Source: Clostridiales bacterium (GTDB lineage: Bacteria; Bacillota; Clostridia; Oscillospirales; Oscillospiraceae). From it: 5,429 nt of DNA. The position numbers were made by a program, and so were the translations under genes. The stretch spans positions 4,095-9,523 of the forward strand of contig JAJQAS010000069.1 in assembly GCA_021203685.1 (NCBI GenBank), in the 5' to 3' direction. Under the pieces are notes generated by a model. It was not told where the DNA came from and made no database searches. It saw nothing but the letters and a program-made list of their open reading frames with translations. Positions 5,251-5,429 of this stretch are shown piece by piece; position 1 is the stretch's first letter, and each line of letters opens with the position of its first letter.

Positions 5251-5429
5251 ATGAACCTTAGATTATTAAAAACTCTTATGAAGGAGCAGCTTTTCCCCGC
5301 CTTGGCAGCATTTGCCGCCTCGCTGATTGCCCTTCTCGTTTCCTGTGTGGTGTTTGCAGGAAATACGGCAATAGAACACAGGATTCAGATTTGGATTTAT
5401 GGCTGTGAGCCGCTGGACTTCTTTTTGCC
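5251..5429 (+). CDS. Start of a membrane protein, probable ABC-2 type transporter permease (partial)
   Basis: An open frame begins at ATG 5251 with a strong AGGAGG (5238-5243) 7 nt upstream and runs off the window after 59 complete codons. Residues 1-13 are a basic/polar cytoplasmic start (MNLRLLKTLMKEQ), and about 14-36 form a long hydrophobic segment. Then a polar stretch (GNTAIEHRIQIWIYGCEP) leads to DFFL, where a second hydrophobic region may begin. The N-in topology, short cytoplasmic start and the phrase LDFFLP resemble ABC-2 permeases of small clostridial exporters, and the promoter with response-regulator-type repeats fits a two-component-controlled export system. With only the first membrane segment visible, another polytopic membrane protein cannot be excluded. 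The codons are less GC-rich than in the first 4.4 kb. Confidence 0.75.
   Translation, partial: MNLRLLKTLMKEQLFPALAAFAASLIALLVSCVVFAGNTAIEHRIQIWIYGCEPLDFFL

Larger units (their letters stand above)
4420..5429. mobile_element. Possible left end of an integrative element inserted in the 3' end of rlmD
   Basis: Composition changes from about 65-70% GC in the body of rlmD (43 of 60 at 3241-3300) to much lower values (22 of 60 at 4741-4800; 25 of 60 at 5161-5220, hand counts). The change coincides with the conserved HVETVV codons and the start of the unusual C-terminal tail. The 3' end of rumA/rlmD genes is a documented integration site for conjugative elements in streptococci. The small DUF6061-like gene and a regulated transporter downstream are typical cargo of clostridial elements. 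No integrase or second att copy lies in the window, so this is inference. Confidence 0.4.

Noticed and set aside
1..5429. CRISPR array, tRNA or rRNA genes, known riboswitches
   Set aside because: I saw no spaced direct repeats of CRISPR type, no cloverleaf with conserved tRNA arms and no rRNA-like sequence. The only long gap, 5013-5250, is explained by the terminator and promoter.

Overview
The window looks like chromosomal DNA from a high-GC member of the Clostridia, most likely in the Oscillospiraceae (Flavonifractor/Lawsonibacter-like). This rests on strongly GC-ending codons in the first 4.4 kb, GGAGG-type ribosome sites, Gram-positive-type envelope proteins without periplasmic features, and gene families common in gut clostridia. 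All genes are on the + strand. The exact genus is inference.

Region 1 (about 70-2982) is a three-gene envelope cluster. It encodes a membrane-anchored NodB-type polysaccharide deacetylase with all catalytic motifs intact (92-1090), a bactofilin with a long Lys/Pro/Glu/Ala-rich N-terminal linker (1169-1897), and a second membrane-anchored protein (1945-2982). The last reads as a degenerate NodB domain that has lost its metal ligands and is flanked by coiled coils. Bactofilins elsewhere act as cytoskeletal scaffolds that localise wall-modifying enzymes. A plausible reading is therefore a localised wall-deacetylation module: scaffold, active enzyme and inactive paralogue. This set is the most interesting protein-level content of the window.

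Region 2 (2983-3124) is a short regulatory gap. It holds a perfect 18-bp inverted repeat and, overlapping its left arm, a good sigma-A type promoter (TTGCAA, 17 bp, TACAAT) that would drive the next gene.

Region 3 (3125-4768) is an RlmD/TrmA-family rRNA uracil-C5 methyltransferase with an iron-sulfur cluster motif, SAM-binding loop, catalytic Cys and catalytic Glu. It carries an additional C-terminal domain of about 95 residues not needed for catalysis. Base composition falls near the codon for the catalytic Glu and stays lower to the end of the window. This fits an integrative element that entered the 3' end of the gene and supplied a replacement end.

Region 4 (4770-5429) continues in the low-GC style. 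It has a small DUF6061-like gene coupled to the methyltransferase, a strong intrinsic terminator, a promoter preceded by four tandem 11-bp direct repeats (the layout used by OmpR/PhoB-type response regulators), and the start of a membrane protein, probably an ABC-2 type permease, cut by the window end.
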